Made by a program: the position numbers and the translations under genes. DNA of 64,000 nt, from NCBI GenBank assembly GCA_024663395.1, contig JANFAH010000050.1, positions 1 through 64,000 on the forward strand. Direction: 5' to 3'. Below are positions 36,250 to 47,630 of this stretch, piece after piece. This stretch comes from Pisolithus tinctorius (lineage: Eukaryota; Basidiomycota; Agaricomycetes; Boletales; Pisolithaceae). Numbering within the stretch: position 1 is the first letter of the stretch; each line of letters starts with the position of its first letter. A model generated the notes under the pieces. That model searched no databases. It was not told where the DNA came from and worked only from the letters and a program-made list of their open reading frames with translations.

Positions 36250-36545
36250 TTATCCACTGCAAGGACAAGGTAGAATGTAACACAGCCATTGATGTGAACC
36301 TGGACAATTATGAGAAATGCCAGTCATATATCTTGGACCTTCATGATACTCCCATTGCTGGTCACAAAGGTGCCAAGGCTGCATATAATGTGCTTAGGAA
36401 GCATCACAGGTGAAAAGGAATGAAGGAACAGGTGCAGACTTATGTGAAGCACTGCCAGCAGTGTCAAAAGTCTAAAACCAGAAATAAACCACCATCTGGA
36501 ACCTTGATGCTGCTTCCTACCCCTGAAGGCCCTTGGGAGGCCATC
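36250..36545 (+). pseudogene. Gypsy-type integrase zinc-binding domain fragment
   Basis: Translated, this reads ILDLHDTPIAGHKGA, then a TGA, then VKHCQQCQKSKTRNKPPSG and LPTPEGPWEAI, the HHCC zinc-binding N-domain of a Gypsy integrase with the H...CxxC ligands visible. The frame stops resembling an integrase right after GPWEAI, so only the domain and its edge survive. It is unrelated in position to the two larger Gypsy elements downstream. Confidence 0.8.
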
Positions 36546-36870
36546 AGGAAATTAACCAAATACTATCTGTGCTTTTTATGGAATTATTTGTCTATTTTGA
36601 CTATTATGGCTATTTTTGGTCACACTCAATACAGACAAAGTTTAGATTAGTCAAAATAGTTAAAATAGTCAAGATAGTATTTCTTGAAAAGTTCAAAAGT
36701 CAAACTAGTCAAGATAGTAGTAGTAGTAAAGAAAGTGTTATTCTGTGCCATATACCATATATACAGGGGTCTCTGTTCATTTAGTACTTGAGTCATATAT
36801 ACTACCTAACACCTAGCTGCTTCTCAAGTTTGCATCCCAGACAGTCAGCCATGCAGTCATTCTAATGCCT
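36546..36870. repeat. AT-rich, internally repetitive tract, possible LTR remnant
   Basis: Repeated (A)ATAGTCAA-type units (about 36640-36720), a TAG trinucleotide run and a TATATACA box near 36765. It begins where the integrase fragment breaks off. A solo-LTR origin is possible, but ends and target duplication were not found. Confidence 0.4.
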
Positions 36871-38830
36871 TTTGAGTACTGTCTGCAAGCACTCACTCAC
36901 TGAGTCTTTACCTGCACCCACCACAGTCAAAATACATGCATCCATCAAAAGAGAACCCTTGTCTTGGAAGTGTTCAAGTGACTCTTGTTATGCAGATGAG
37001 AATCAGGCAAGTGTGATGTGGGCAGCATGTGGAAGGAGCAAGATGAGCAAGATGGAACAGGGGTGTGTTGTCCAGAAGATGAACTGCTACCTTGCTTCAC
37101 ACTCTTGGTTCAAGTGTGCTTACTGTCTGTTTCCTCTGTCACAGGACTAAGCAGGCACTTGAGGGATGATGCTCTGGACAAAGCAGGTGAAGGACCATTG
37201 GAGGATGACATAGATCAACAATGGGGGGTGGCATCATGTGGCAAATTGATGGTGTGGCAGCTTGCATTAGACAGTGTCAGCAAGTGCATCATCACATTGT
37301 AGTTGTCATGTGTGGAAGCCAACTGCTCAGCAGGACAGGTCTGGGACAGGTTAACCAACACATCAGTGATGCCTTCATCATAATCCTCATCTACCACTCA
37401 GGACAGCAGGCATGGGGTGGCACTAGTCAGTGATGGCTGTAGTGAACAATTTCCAGAACTGCTTGAACTTGCCATGTCCTTCACTGAGAATGGGGTGACC
37501 TTGAATGACAAAGGTAGATTAGCAGGTAACCCATTTGAATCTGAACAGGCAGAGTTGTCCTTGACCCAATATTGGTGCTTCTTCCTCTTCAGGGCATCAC
37601 TAGGGATCAACCCACTGATACTTTGTTTGTCTGAATCCTTGTCCTTCATTGGTTGTGGCTGCTTCCTCCTGTTCTTTGAGTCGGCTGATGATGGCTCTGG
37701 AGATATAGACATGCAAATATTTGTATGAAGCAGGATGTGAGGTACTGCCTCTGGTGAGTTAACAACTCAACTCAAGTGCCTTCTCAACTCCACATCTCAC
37801 TCCACTGGACATTTGCATGTGTCAAATCTGGCAGGATTGTAGTGCCAGTGCCTGCTTCTGGGAGGACCCAGAGGTTGATGGGACAGGCCACCCCCTGAGG
37901 GGGCTTTGAGTCCCAATGGGGCCACAGATGATGGGCAGAGTGAGGGGATGTCTCCATGGGACTTAGGGTGTGGCAAGGTGCTGGGGAACAGGAAGTGTAG
38001 TAAGGTTGCTGTGAAGGGTGAGTCAGATATTCAGAATGTCCATGGTGGTCATGATCCTCCCAGTCATGGTGGTGCTCCAGGTGAGGACTGCAGCAATCCC
38101 AGGCCATATCACAACCTGCTGCATGTAGGTTGTGTGAATACTATGGAGGTGTATGCTGGGAAGCTGGAATGCTCAGCTGAGCTGGCCTGATTGGCTGACA
38201 ACTTGGAGGAGGGTAGGCTGGGAAGGTGGAAACAGGAGAGCAAGGGCAAGTGAGATGGGGAGCAGGTGATGTGGATCCTGAAGGGACATGTAGTGGGTGG
38301 TTGAAGTACTCTGAGTGCTGTGCTAGATCCTGGTTGGCAGAAGATCACAGTTCTTCTGTCAGGAGCTGCTGTTGTGGGATGGGGTGGTGCAGCAAGAGAC
38401 ATGGGTGACTGGTGGGGCCATGACCAACACTATCCTGGGAAGGGCCAGAGAAGTCATGGTGATGGGGGTGATTGATGTCCATGGGGGCAAGTGGGGTGTG
38501 AGAGGTGGGATGCCACAATTCATCAATGGAAACAGGAGGGGGAGGACCCCTGAATGGAGGAGAGGCACAGCTAACAGGCACAGGAGGCAGGGGCAAATGA
38601 AGGCTACTGTTATTTCCCAGACCTCTAGACTCAGACCTAAGTAGGGGGCAGGTGGAAGTCAACTGAAGGAGGAGCAGAGGGCCACCCAAGCTGGGTGGAA
38701 GTGTAGATGAGTTAGCATAGGCATTTGGGTGAATGTCTTGCAGACAGGGGCAGTGGGAAGCTGACCACCAGTTGCTTGGGCATTCTTTAGCAACTGTAGT
38801 CACTGTGAGATGACATGACATACCTCAGAG
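36871..38830 (-). pseudogene. Decayed, unidentified Pro/Ser/His-rich reading frame
   Basis: On the minus strand a series of open stretches (38821-38345, 38402-38109, 38107-37784, 37712-37398, 37397-37215) reads as low-complexity sequence rich in Pro, Ser and His with a few basic motifs (KNRRKQPQP, ALKRKKHQYW), broken mostly by TGA. The last two lie in the same frame. CpG is nearly absent. I recognise no domain; it may be an accessory gene carried by the neighbouring Plavaka-type element, which is on the same strand. Confidence 0.4.
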
Positions 38831-39033
38831 ATGTATGGGTTGATTTGGATGGTGCATGAGTATGCATCCAGCACAGAGTCTGGGACACTAATTAGTGGAG
38901 GCTGCCACCAGTCAACTTGATAGATGAACCTGCTTTGACTCATGGTCAGGAATCAGATAGCAAATGTTACACGGTAAATATGGCCAATTGATTCAGGTGG
39001 TTCTCAAGTATGTGTCAAGTGTACCACAGCAAG

Positions 39034-40920
39034 CTAGAATGCATTTTCAAATGCATGATGGTCAGTGAATTTGTTCACATAGAAGGAATTGAATGTATCA
39101 TAGGAGTCACAAGGCTTGATGTCTCTGGTGTTGATGTTGTGGGCAGCATAAATGGGGATGAGATGGGCTGCATGATATATTGTGTCAATGTGAATGATGG
39201 TGATGTGTGGGACATTGCAATCATTGTAACTTGGGCAGACGATCCACATCCCTGTAGCTACATCTGGGCCATCCCCCATGTGGTTGAACCAATGTATGAC
39301 AGTGCATGGATACAAAGTGCCTTGATACTTGAATGAAAAAAGCACAGAACATGGGCAATGTCCAGTCCATGCATACCCTCTGCCTCTGGATCAGTTACAA
39401 CAAAGACACAGTCAAAACAGGGTCCTTCATTCCTCCACATGGGGCAGGAATGAATGTACTTGTGGCACATGCCATAGAGGCCACATAGATTGCTCAGTGC
39501 AAAAAAAGTGGAACATGCAGAGTTGTAGACATGCATGCTACCATCATAGAGTGGGCACTCATCAAGGGGGATGTCATCCAGATCATCAGTGGGAAAGAGT
39601 TGTGAGGAGAGGAAGCAGTGCAGAATGTTGGGAAGCTGTGGCAGGCAGAGCTCAGCTGCTAGGGCACCTACAGTCCTTGCATGCTTATGTTCTAAGATAT
39701 TTGAACCAGTTAGCATCTGAGTATGTACAGAGTAGAAGGTTGAGACATGCAATGAGTATGAGCCAATGATACATGGGCCTTGACTGACCTGGGAGTGTCA
39801 ACAGCATTGCCCAGTTCCTCCTCATAACTCCCTGTTTGTTCTTCAATTTCATCAGCCATGTCTTGGCTTTCCCCAACTTGGTCACATGGATCATTAGCAT
39901 CATTGGAATATTGACTTGAACATCTGTCAGAAAGGGGAAAATCATAGGATTAATACTCATACCTGGAGCCCCAAGCACATGTGATAGCAATGGTTCATTT
40001 AACATACCATGTTCTTTAAAGTTGGCACATGTGGTGATGAGCTTGTTGAGCCTCTGGTTGATCAAAAGCATCTGTCTGAGAGCTTGAAAGCAGTTAGTGT
40101 GCCAATAAGGCTGTTTGATGGCCTTAATGTGTTTGGACTCTGTAATTGAAGAGCAGAGGCTGTTAGGTGTGCTGAACTGACAGATAAGGTGGTAGTAATG
40201 CTCCATAGCATGTTGCTGGGGCAGTGAGAAGGTATCAACTACCCCAGCATTCCAGAAGACTTTGTGATAAAGGTGGAAGCACCTGAGTGCATTGTCAATT
40301 TCAACAAGTGTCTGTTGAGTGATAACATTCTGATGAACAAGGCAACAAAATTCCAGAAAGGCTTGAAAAGTGAAGATGACATATTGTGGAACATAACCTT
40401 CAATTGCTGTGATGTAAACCTGTGAAGGACTGGTAAATAATCACACAAAGGAAATACAGATGAGCACACCTTCATAAGGCCCTTGGAATCATTGCTGGTC
40501 CACTGCTTGAAGTGTCAACCTTGAGGGAAATGCTGCAGCCCAGTATATGGGGCAACAGCTGTGATCCTGAAACACCATGAAGTAGATACCAATATTAATT
40601 AAAGTCATGTACCACCAGTCAATCTTGTCCAAGACTTTTTCTGCCTGTGTCTTTCCATGAACATGGATTAGGTAGCACTTGACCCAATCTACCAGGTGGT
40701 CCTTGAACCCACCTTTGATAAGCTGGTGGAGGATATCTGGTGAAAGCATGCCATAGATGTCTGCACACAGAAAATCATTTGTAAATGGCTGTCTTTGATT
40801 AGAAAATGAAAGAAAACATGTGTCAAGGTCAGACAACACCCCTGACTTCCTCTTAGGGCAGAGTAGGAGCAGGTTGGGCTGCAGAGTACAGTGGTCAAAG
40901 TCCAAAGTGAATCTGACCAC
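39034..40920 (-). mobile_element. Plavaka/KDZ-type transposase remnant
   Basis: Reading on the minus strand, several frames in succession give landmarks I associate with Plavaka-type transposases of Agaricomycetes: PFTNDFLCADIYGMLSPDIL, HQLIKGGFKDHLVDWVKCYL, then (after frame breaks) SLPQQHAMEHYYHLI, NSLCSSITESKHIKAIKQP, QMLLINQRLNKL, and near the C-terminal side CFDCVFVVTDPEAEGMHGLD, GTLYPCTVIHWFNHMGD and YDTFNSFYVNKFTDHHA. It is fragmented by frameshifts and stops and lacks an obvious N-terminus above about 40.96 kb. I did not find terminal inverted repeats, so element borders are unknown. Confidence 0.75.
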
Positions 40921-40979
40921 TGGGTGGTGAGATATTTGACAATCAGTGAGCAGAGGGGTATGGGGGAAAGTTTTGGAGA

Positions 40980-42289
40980 CAGAGGTTGGAGTCAGAGTTG
41001 GAGGTCAGAGGTCAGAGGTCAGATGAGAGGGCATTGGGTTCAGCTAGTGTGCTGCCCCCTTGCATGAGCTCAGCCCTTGTATTTCAGAGGTGGAGTGGAC
41101 TCAGAGGGAGTGGAGACAGAACTCCAGAGGGAACTGGGAGGGAGTTGAAGGTGGGGACTTTATTCAATATTCATACTGATTACATCGGAGTACTACATGG
41201 CCTTATATACAATGTAGGTCAAGGGCAGTGCAGTGTAGAATGTAAACCAATAAGTGTATAATGGGTTAGGAGTCCCTCTGACACAAGGGATAGAGGGTAG
41301 GGACAACAGGGACCTTAACTGAGACAAGGAAACTACTACAATGAGGAAGAGAGGGTAAATACTGAAGGAGCAGAAGAATGGAGAAAAACTGACACAAGGG
41401 TGGAACCCTATCTAGAATGCAGGGCCGCAAGTCCAACAGCCCACATGACCAACCTTAGGGTGGAGTTGAGTGGAGTTGGTCAGAACATGGACAGGGGACC
41501 TCAGAGAGGCATGGAGATGTGTCAGGAGGGTCAGAGGAGTGTGGGAACACATTGGAGGAGGGTGGAGAAGCATGGGAACATGTTGGAGGAGGGCAGAGTA
41601 GGTGTTAGGGGCCTACATCAGTGTCATGGCCATGACAACATGGGGTTACACTTACCACTATGTCACCAACAATCCCATATGTGTCCCACAGTTTATGAAA
41701 GTCAAATTCTTTGATCACAGTGTCAGCATGCCCACAATGATATGGAGTGCATTGTCATCCAGACTCTCCCAGTGTCACACACCAAAGGTGTTGTAGACAT
41801 GGTTACAGCTGACTCTGCCTAGCTTGTCAACAAGTTGCATGCAATGCCCATGAATGCAGATGAAGACTAAAGGCCTCATGCATAGAAAGACTGCTGGATG
41901 TGAGCAGTCATCCTTCACACAAGAATGAGTCATCAGTGCTAGAGAGAAAAGAGGAAATGGGTTAAGCACACATTAAAAGTTTTTAGTGCCTGTGTATGGC
42001 ATTCTGGTTTTTGTTGTGTCTCCACCATTTCCAAAGATATCAACTCCATTCTCACACTCACTTAAAGTGCTCAGCCACACAATTCTGCCTTCCAAATTTG
42101 GAGAGGATCCTTGCACCCAACACATTTCTACAGCACTCCATCCATCAGACACTCATTTTGCTAAGTCCATCAATAATGGCTGCTGCTTTGTCAGCATGAT
42201 AAGGAGATTGTATCCAGAGTTCTCTGTAGGCACAACAGACAGGTGAGCAGAGATGTTAATTGTGATAGAATCCATGCTCACTAACATGT
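40980..42289. other. Low-CpG filler between two transposon remnants
   Basis: Contains a short tandem array of GGTCAGA-like units at about 41000-41025 and GGAGG-rich tracts (41480-41600). Short frames around 41602-41796 and 41986-42246 might be the worn N-terminal part of the helicase protein that follows, but I could not match them. Confidence 0.4.
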
Positions 42290-43978
42290 GTGGTCAGATA
42301 TTCAACCCACTCAAATGGTCACAACAAGGCATGCCAAGATGGAGATGACAACAATGATGTTGTAACTTTACTGTGCAGTTGCAGAGGGGAGCTGTACACT
42401 TGCTCCCAAATGCAGGATTATCTGCAATGGGGTGCTAAATTAGAGGAATTGTCACTTCTTGCATTTGTCTGTGACATGTGGGAGGAACAATACACACCTA
42501 GTGACAAGGTGCAAAATCAGCAAACATCTTGCACAAGGGGTTGACCTGCACACATGCACTCACCATATCAAGGAGATAGATCATCCAAAAGCTCAAACAC
42601 ACTGTTGCACTTGTTGTGCCAATGGACACAATACCCTTCCACAAATAGTGGGACCATGGTTGCCACATCATGATGACAGCAGCACAAAAGATTTCTACTG
42701 CACATGCATGTTGGCATTGTTAAAGCCTTAGTGATCAGCAGATGATCTGAAAAGTAACAATGAAGAGTGGTGTGACACCTTTGAACACATGGAGGCTTCA
42801 AGTCAACCATGTGTGATGTGGGTGCTTGCCAGATTGCAATACTATTATGACTCTAAAATGGCATGTGGATCATCATCACTGGAGGGAGAAGTGGGACAAC
42901 ATTAAGGCTGGGTGTGGTGAAGGATAATTATTTTGAAAGTGAGAGAGGGGAAGGGTGAAATCTGAGGGGGCAAGTAACTCCAGGGGGGCTCCTATAACCT
43001 GACCAAAGAGTGGAGAGGGATGTCTGGGTCTTCCAGGGCAGTCTTAAGCTCAACTCAAACCTCTTCTTGTCTCAGGGTGACTCATCTATTGTTATTAAAG
43101 AAAAAGCTAACTACACTGAGTACTGGGTAGGGCTGACTAAGCAACCAAAAAGTGAAATTCTAAGTACCACTAACAGGAAAACACCTAGAATGAGAACTAA
43201 ATAAAACAAAAAAAATAAAACAATTGCTCTAGTAGGGAAATTACATTCCCTACAGTGGGATAGTCAATTTGCAGGCCTTGGGGACAATATCCTCAATGAT
43301 GACACTGGTGCCAATGACTGGACAGGGACCCTTTCTGAAGCAGATCTTGAGATTTTCAAACATGAGCAACTCTCTGCAAGTGAGAAGGCCCTGGCATCAA
43401 ACAATTATTCATATCAAGTGGCCATAGGAGACAAGGCACTTCAACTTGAACACTGGTTGATTGCCATGTGGGTGATGGTTGATAGTGGTCCCAGTGACCA
43501 GATTGGGACCTCTCAGCTGACAGAGGAGGAATTGGACCATGACAGTGTCATGGAAAGTGATGGTGAGGTACTGAGTGATGCAGGTGGTGCCTACATGTTT
43601 GCACAAGTTGCCACTGTTGAAAACATGCTCAAGCCCAGTGATGTGGAGGACTTGTTAGAGGATCAGCAGTGAGCATATGACATCATTGATTGGCACTTGG
43701 GCACTTACAGTAATTGGTGGCCAGCAAGTGTCCCAATCAGCTATGCATGATCATACTGGGGGAAGGTGGTGTGGGAAGTCAAAGACTATTCAAATAATCA
43801 CTGAGAATTTTATGCAGAGAGGTATTGAATGTATCCTTGTGAAGGCAGTGTACACCAGGATTGCAGCATTGGTGATTGACAGCAAGACATTGCATAACAT
43901 AGGTAACATCACTCACAGTTCAAGGCACTTTTGCATATGGGATAATGGGCCTCTGATGTTGCTGTGTCAGGCATGATC

Positions 43979-44364
43979 TGTAATGACCGGTAGACTTTTC
44001 ACTTCCGTGTTTCCTACTTGCCTATGTATGTCCACCCTCTGGTTAGGGTTCCACGTTAGGGATGCTTAGTCATCTCGGACTTTTCCTTTCATGCTTACAT
44101 GATACTTAGTAAGGCCGTGCCTCATTACTAACACATGTTCGTGTTTGTCCAATAGCATAGTTTTCTCTTTTGTTTACTTCTTTCTAGAACGTTCTCTCAT
44201 GGCAGTATGTACAAACAGTAAGGCAGTATATAAGTCCCATCATTTGTCATAGCTAGACTCCCTAATCTAGTTCATTTTGAGCTTTTCCTCAATCAACAGG
44301 TTCCACTCCCATCCTCTCTGGTTTGAAGTGTTAGCTGAGAAGACTCTTGTCTTTGGTTGCTTCA
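43979..44364 (+). repeat. Solo LTR (same family as the Gypsy element at 56.65 kb)
   Basis: A 386 bp sequence beginning TGTAATGACCGG and ending TTGCTTCA is flanked on both sides by the 5 bp duplication TGATC (43974-43978 and 44365-44369). It matches the LTR at 56650-57036 along its length, including the core promoter GCAGTATATAAGTCCC. Several CGs remain here (for example CCGG near the left end). It sits inside the helicase remnant, between the Walker A and Walker B regions, and is the product of LTR-LTR recombination. Confidence 0.9.
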
Positions 44365-45155
44365 TGATCCCTCTGAAAGGGGGAAAACAATCAGTGCAAA
44401 TGATGAAAAGATTGGAAGAATACTTGCATGACAAATACTACCTTATCATTGACAAGATGTCCATAGTCTCACATCCTTTTTTGGCCAAGCTATCCCACAT
44501 CATTTGCTGTGCCCACACCAGGGCAAATGACAAGTTGATAGACCTTCCTTTTGGTGGGCTCAATGTGATCCTTGTGGGGGATTTTCATCAATTTCCACCA
44601 GTGGCTACAAAGAGGTCAGCACCTTTATTTTGGCCATGCAACATAGAAAAAGATACCAAGGAAGAACTTCTGGGATGTCACATCTATGAACAGTTTGATG
44701 TTGTCATGTGCCTGAAGAGCCAAGTGAGAGTAACCAATGCTGAGTGGGTGGATCTCCTGCAACATGTCTGCCATGGAAGCTGTGATGAATGTCATATACA
44801 GTGAGGGACAAAAGCATTGCAATGCTTGTGAGGTGTGAGTTTCTGCTGATGTAGCTTGGGCTATTCTGCACAGATAATCATGATACCTATACCATTGGAA
44901 AGGGGTGACTCTAAGCTTTCCAGAGCACTAAGGTTCAGTCCAAACAAAGCAATACATGCTGAGAAACACCCTATTCTTTCTGAAAAGTGCATTGCAATGC
45001 TTTTGTCCCTGACTGGTGAAATAGTGAAAAGTGACCCTTTGATGGGATTGAAGGCATGAAGGATGGGAAAATATGATTACATAATAAACTACATGATCTT
45101 CCAGATGATTTGTCAGCATGTAAACAATGACAAACATTGGACTTGTACCATTGAC

Positions 45156-45605
45156 TGTTATGTTTCACCCCTGTTTTCTCTCTTTTACTGTATGTTTACC
45201 TTGTGTTTGATCTGTTGGACTGTCTTTCCTTTTTGAGCCATCTTCTCTCTGATCCAATGGCTCACTATTTCCACCACTAGCATTACTCACTCTTTACATG
45301 CTTAGGACATGTGTTGCTGTTGTTCAACCAATGGTGTAGTTACCTTGTTACATACAGACACCTCATGGTCCATTTCCTTGTAGTATTTAGCCTGTTGGCT
45401 CAAGTCCTGGAACTCCAGACTTGAGCTGCTCAATCATATGCAGTTGTCCTCAGAACTTTGCCTTCAGTGTCCCTAACCTGGACCACTCTTACTGGCATTG
45501 ACCAAATCCTTCATTGTTTACGAAGGTTACTGCAGCCATTGCTCAGTAGAAACCATTGTCTGTGTTTGAGCTCTCCCTACATCTTGACTTTGGTCAAGTG
45601 TAACA
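45156..45605 (+). repeat. 5' LTR of Gypsy 1
   Basis: 450 bp, TG...CA-type ends inside a TGTTA/TAACA inverted pair. It differs from the 3' LTR mostly by transitions. The 5' flanking duplication is TTGAC at 45151-45155. Confidence 0.92.
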
Positions 45606-45692
45606 AAAGCTCAAGTCTACCAGCCTTTGGCTGAATTGGTCACTGTTTAGTGCACCACCATGAACCCCCAAAACAATTGATGTTGGGCACCA

Positions 45693-46808
45693 TTGCAACC
45701 CACTCATAAAGAATTGTCATCTGATGAAGAACAGGAGAGCACTGTCACTGACACCTCCTCCAATGAAACCAAACAACCAGATAGAGGATTCACCTCTGGT
45801 ATCCTCTCAAACCTCTTCACTCAGTCTCTTGCCATGCTCAGTACTCCCATCCCACCTGTACCCACTGTCACCCTTCCTGTACCCCCACCCCCACCCCAGA
45901 TTATGATGTCTGGTTCATTGTTGAAGGCAACGACTGGCACTACTGCCATCAAAGCCACAGAACTGAAGATTGGTGCCCCATCTGATTTTGATGGAGACCA
46001 AAAGAATGCCATGAGCTGACTGTACTCCATACAGACCTACCTCTTGGTAAATGAAGAAATCTATGACACTGACACCAAAAAGGTTGTCTATGCCCTGTCA
46101 TATATGAAGAAAGGTGTTGCTCGCTCTTGGGCAGCCACCTTCCAGAAAATGTCTCTGGAAAAGACCCCCCCAAGTTTTGGCTCCTTTGCCAATTTTACTA
46201 AAGACTTTAAGAACTCGTTCACCTCCTCTGATACTGCTGGTACTGCAATTGCTAAGTTGCATACCATGAAACAAAAAGACTCAGTGGAACAATACATCAC
46301 CGACTTCTGAACTGCCACTGCCAACTCTACCATCACAGAAGACATCGCTTTGATTGAGTTCTTCTCACAAGGACTCAAACCCTTCATTGCAAACCACATC
46401 CACATGATGGAAACCACTCCCACAAAAATCACTGAGTGGTATACACAGTCACAGAAGTTCAACACAAAATGGAGAAAGGTAAATGAGTTCTCTGGAAAGA
46501 AAGAGAAGAGAATGTTCTATCCAAAGAACAATCTCTCTGAAGAAAAAGATCCAAATGCCATGGACATGGATGGAGTGAGACTCTCCCAAGAAGAAAGAGA
46601 CCATCATATCAAAGAAGGAAGATGTTTGAGTTGCAGAAACAAAGGACATCTCTCCCAAGAATGTCCTGACAAAGGGAAAACCCCTCAGAAAAAGGGTAAA
46701 AAGATCTGCAAAGTTGTGGAGATTGAAGAAAGCAACAATGAAGAAAAAGTTGCTGGTCCTTCCATTGCCCTGGTGAACATTGCTAGAGCACTTGGAAAGG
46801 ATTTTTAG
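45693..46808 (+). pseudogene. Gypsy 1 gag
   Basis: One frame from about 45693 to TAG at 46806, interrupted by TGA at 46017 and 46308. It has a Pro-rich N-terminus, a capsid-like middle (LLVNEEIYDTDTKKVVYALS, MKKGVARSWAATF, FKNSFTSSDTAGTA) and a nucleic-acid-binding CCHC knuckle CLSCRNKGHLSQEC. The protein packages element RNA. The stop at 46017 (AMS*LYSIQTYL) is probably an old Trp or Arg codon. The protease frame that follows is in a different register. Confidence 0.85.
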
Positions 46809-46822
46809 AAGGGAACTCTGCA

Positions 46823-47247
46823 TTGATGCCAGATGTTCCCCACTCTGAGGACAGTTCTATTTCTGTTGCACCTGTACTAGTATCTTCTACCCCAGATCAT
46901 ACTATGCAAATCCCTGTTACTCTTTATGCATCAGAAAGAACTGGAAAAGCTGTCAACACCACCACACTGGTTGACTCCAGTGCTGAAATATCTTGCATTG
47001 ACTGGGGGTTCATACAGAAACATTGAATCCCCACTCAATGACTCATGGAACCCATCCTCACCAAAAATGCAGATGGAACTCAGAACTCCAAGGGAAAAAT
47101 CCTGTTTTCCACCACCTTGTACTTCAAGATTGAAGGACTTGTCCATCAATCCTTCTTCCATGTCATCAACTGTAGAACAGAAAACATCATCCTAGGCCTC
47201 CCTTGGCTTCAGGAAAATAATCCTGTTGTCGACTGGAGGATGGGGAC
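46823..47247 (+). pseudogene. Gypsy 1 protease domain
   Basis: The retropepsin core reads TTLVDSSAEISCIDWGF; the expected catalytic DSG/DTG triad is DSS because Gly is AGT instead of GGT, a CG-to-CA change after a preceding C. Further on, ENIILGLPWLQENNPVVDW is the usual end of Gypsy proteases. Two TGAs (47024, 47039) break the frame. The domain is cut at about 47248 by an LTR-like insertion. Confidence 0.85.
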
Positions 47248-47630
47248 TGTCATAGTCATATCTCGACCCCCGCTGGACTTGGCCTCGCACTCACTCAGTC
47301 TGGCCTCAGCCTTGCCAATCCCATATCTCCAGTTGGTCTAGCACAGTGAACACTGCTGTGCAGTGTCTGTCACTTTGGTTGATCCTGCCCAGTCTTGTCC
47401 CTGGTCCACCCTGTCCTGGTCTCTGCTATCTTTGTCATATCTTACTAATACCTGTCTTACCAATCACCTTAGCAATCTTGTGAGACCAGCATTACTGGTC
47501 TCCATACTATAGTTGACTCTAGTATATAAACTCGTAGATACTCAGCCTGTACCTCTCAGTTGGAAATCAACAAAGTTATCCTGATAACCCCATCTCAGCC
47601 TCAGACTTGGACTGAGACCCATGCAAGGGA
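47248..47630 (+). repeat. LTR-like insertion within Gypsy 1 pol
   Basis: The Gypsy reading frame stops after DWRMGT and resumes as STEISVTKSKQ in another register. The intervening about 385 bp begins TGTCATAGTCATATC, contains a promoter-like GTATATAAACTCG at about 47521, and keeps a few CGs. Size, TG start and TATA box suggest a solo LTR of a third family. The ends are not fixed: GGGGA or GGGAC on the left against AGGGA or GGGAA on the right are imperfect candidate target duplications. Confidence 0.6.

Noticed and set aside
44856..45059. Matching frames at 44856-45059 (+) and 53480-53683 (-) suggesting a conserved small protein
   Set aside because: They are the two inverted arms of the same noncoding element, so the similarity reflects duplicated DNA, not coding constraint.
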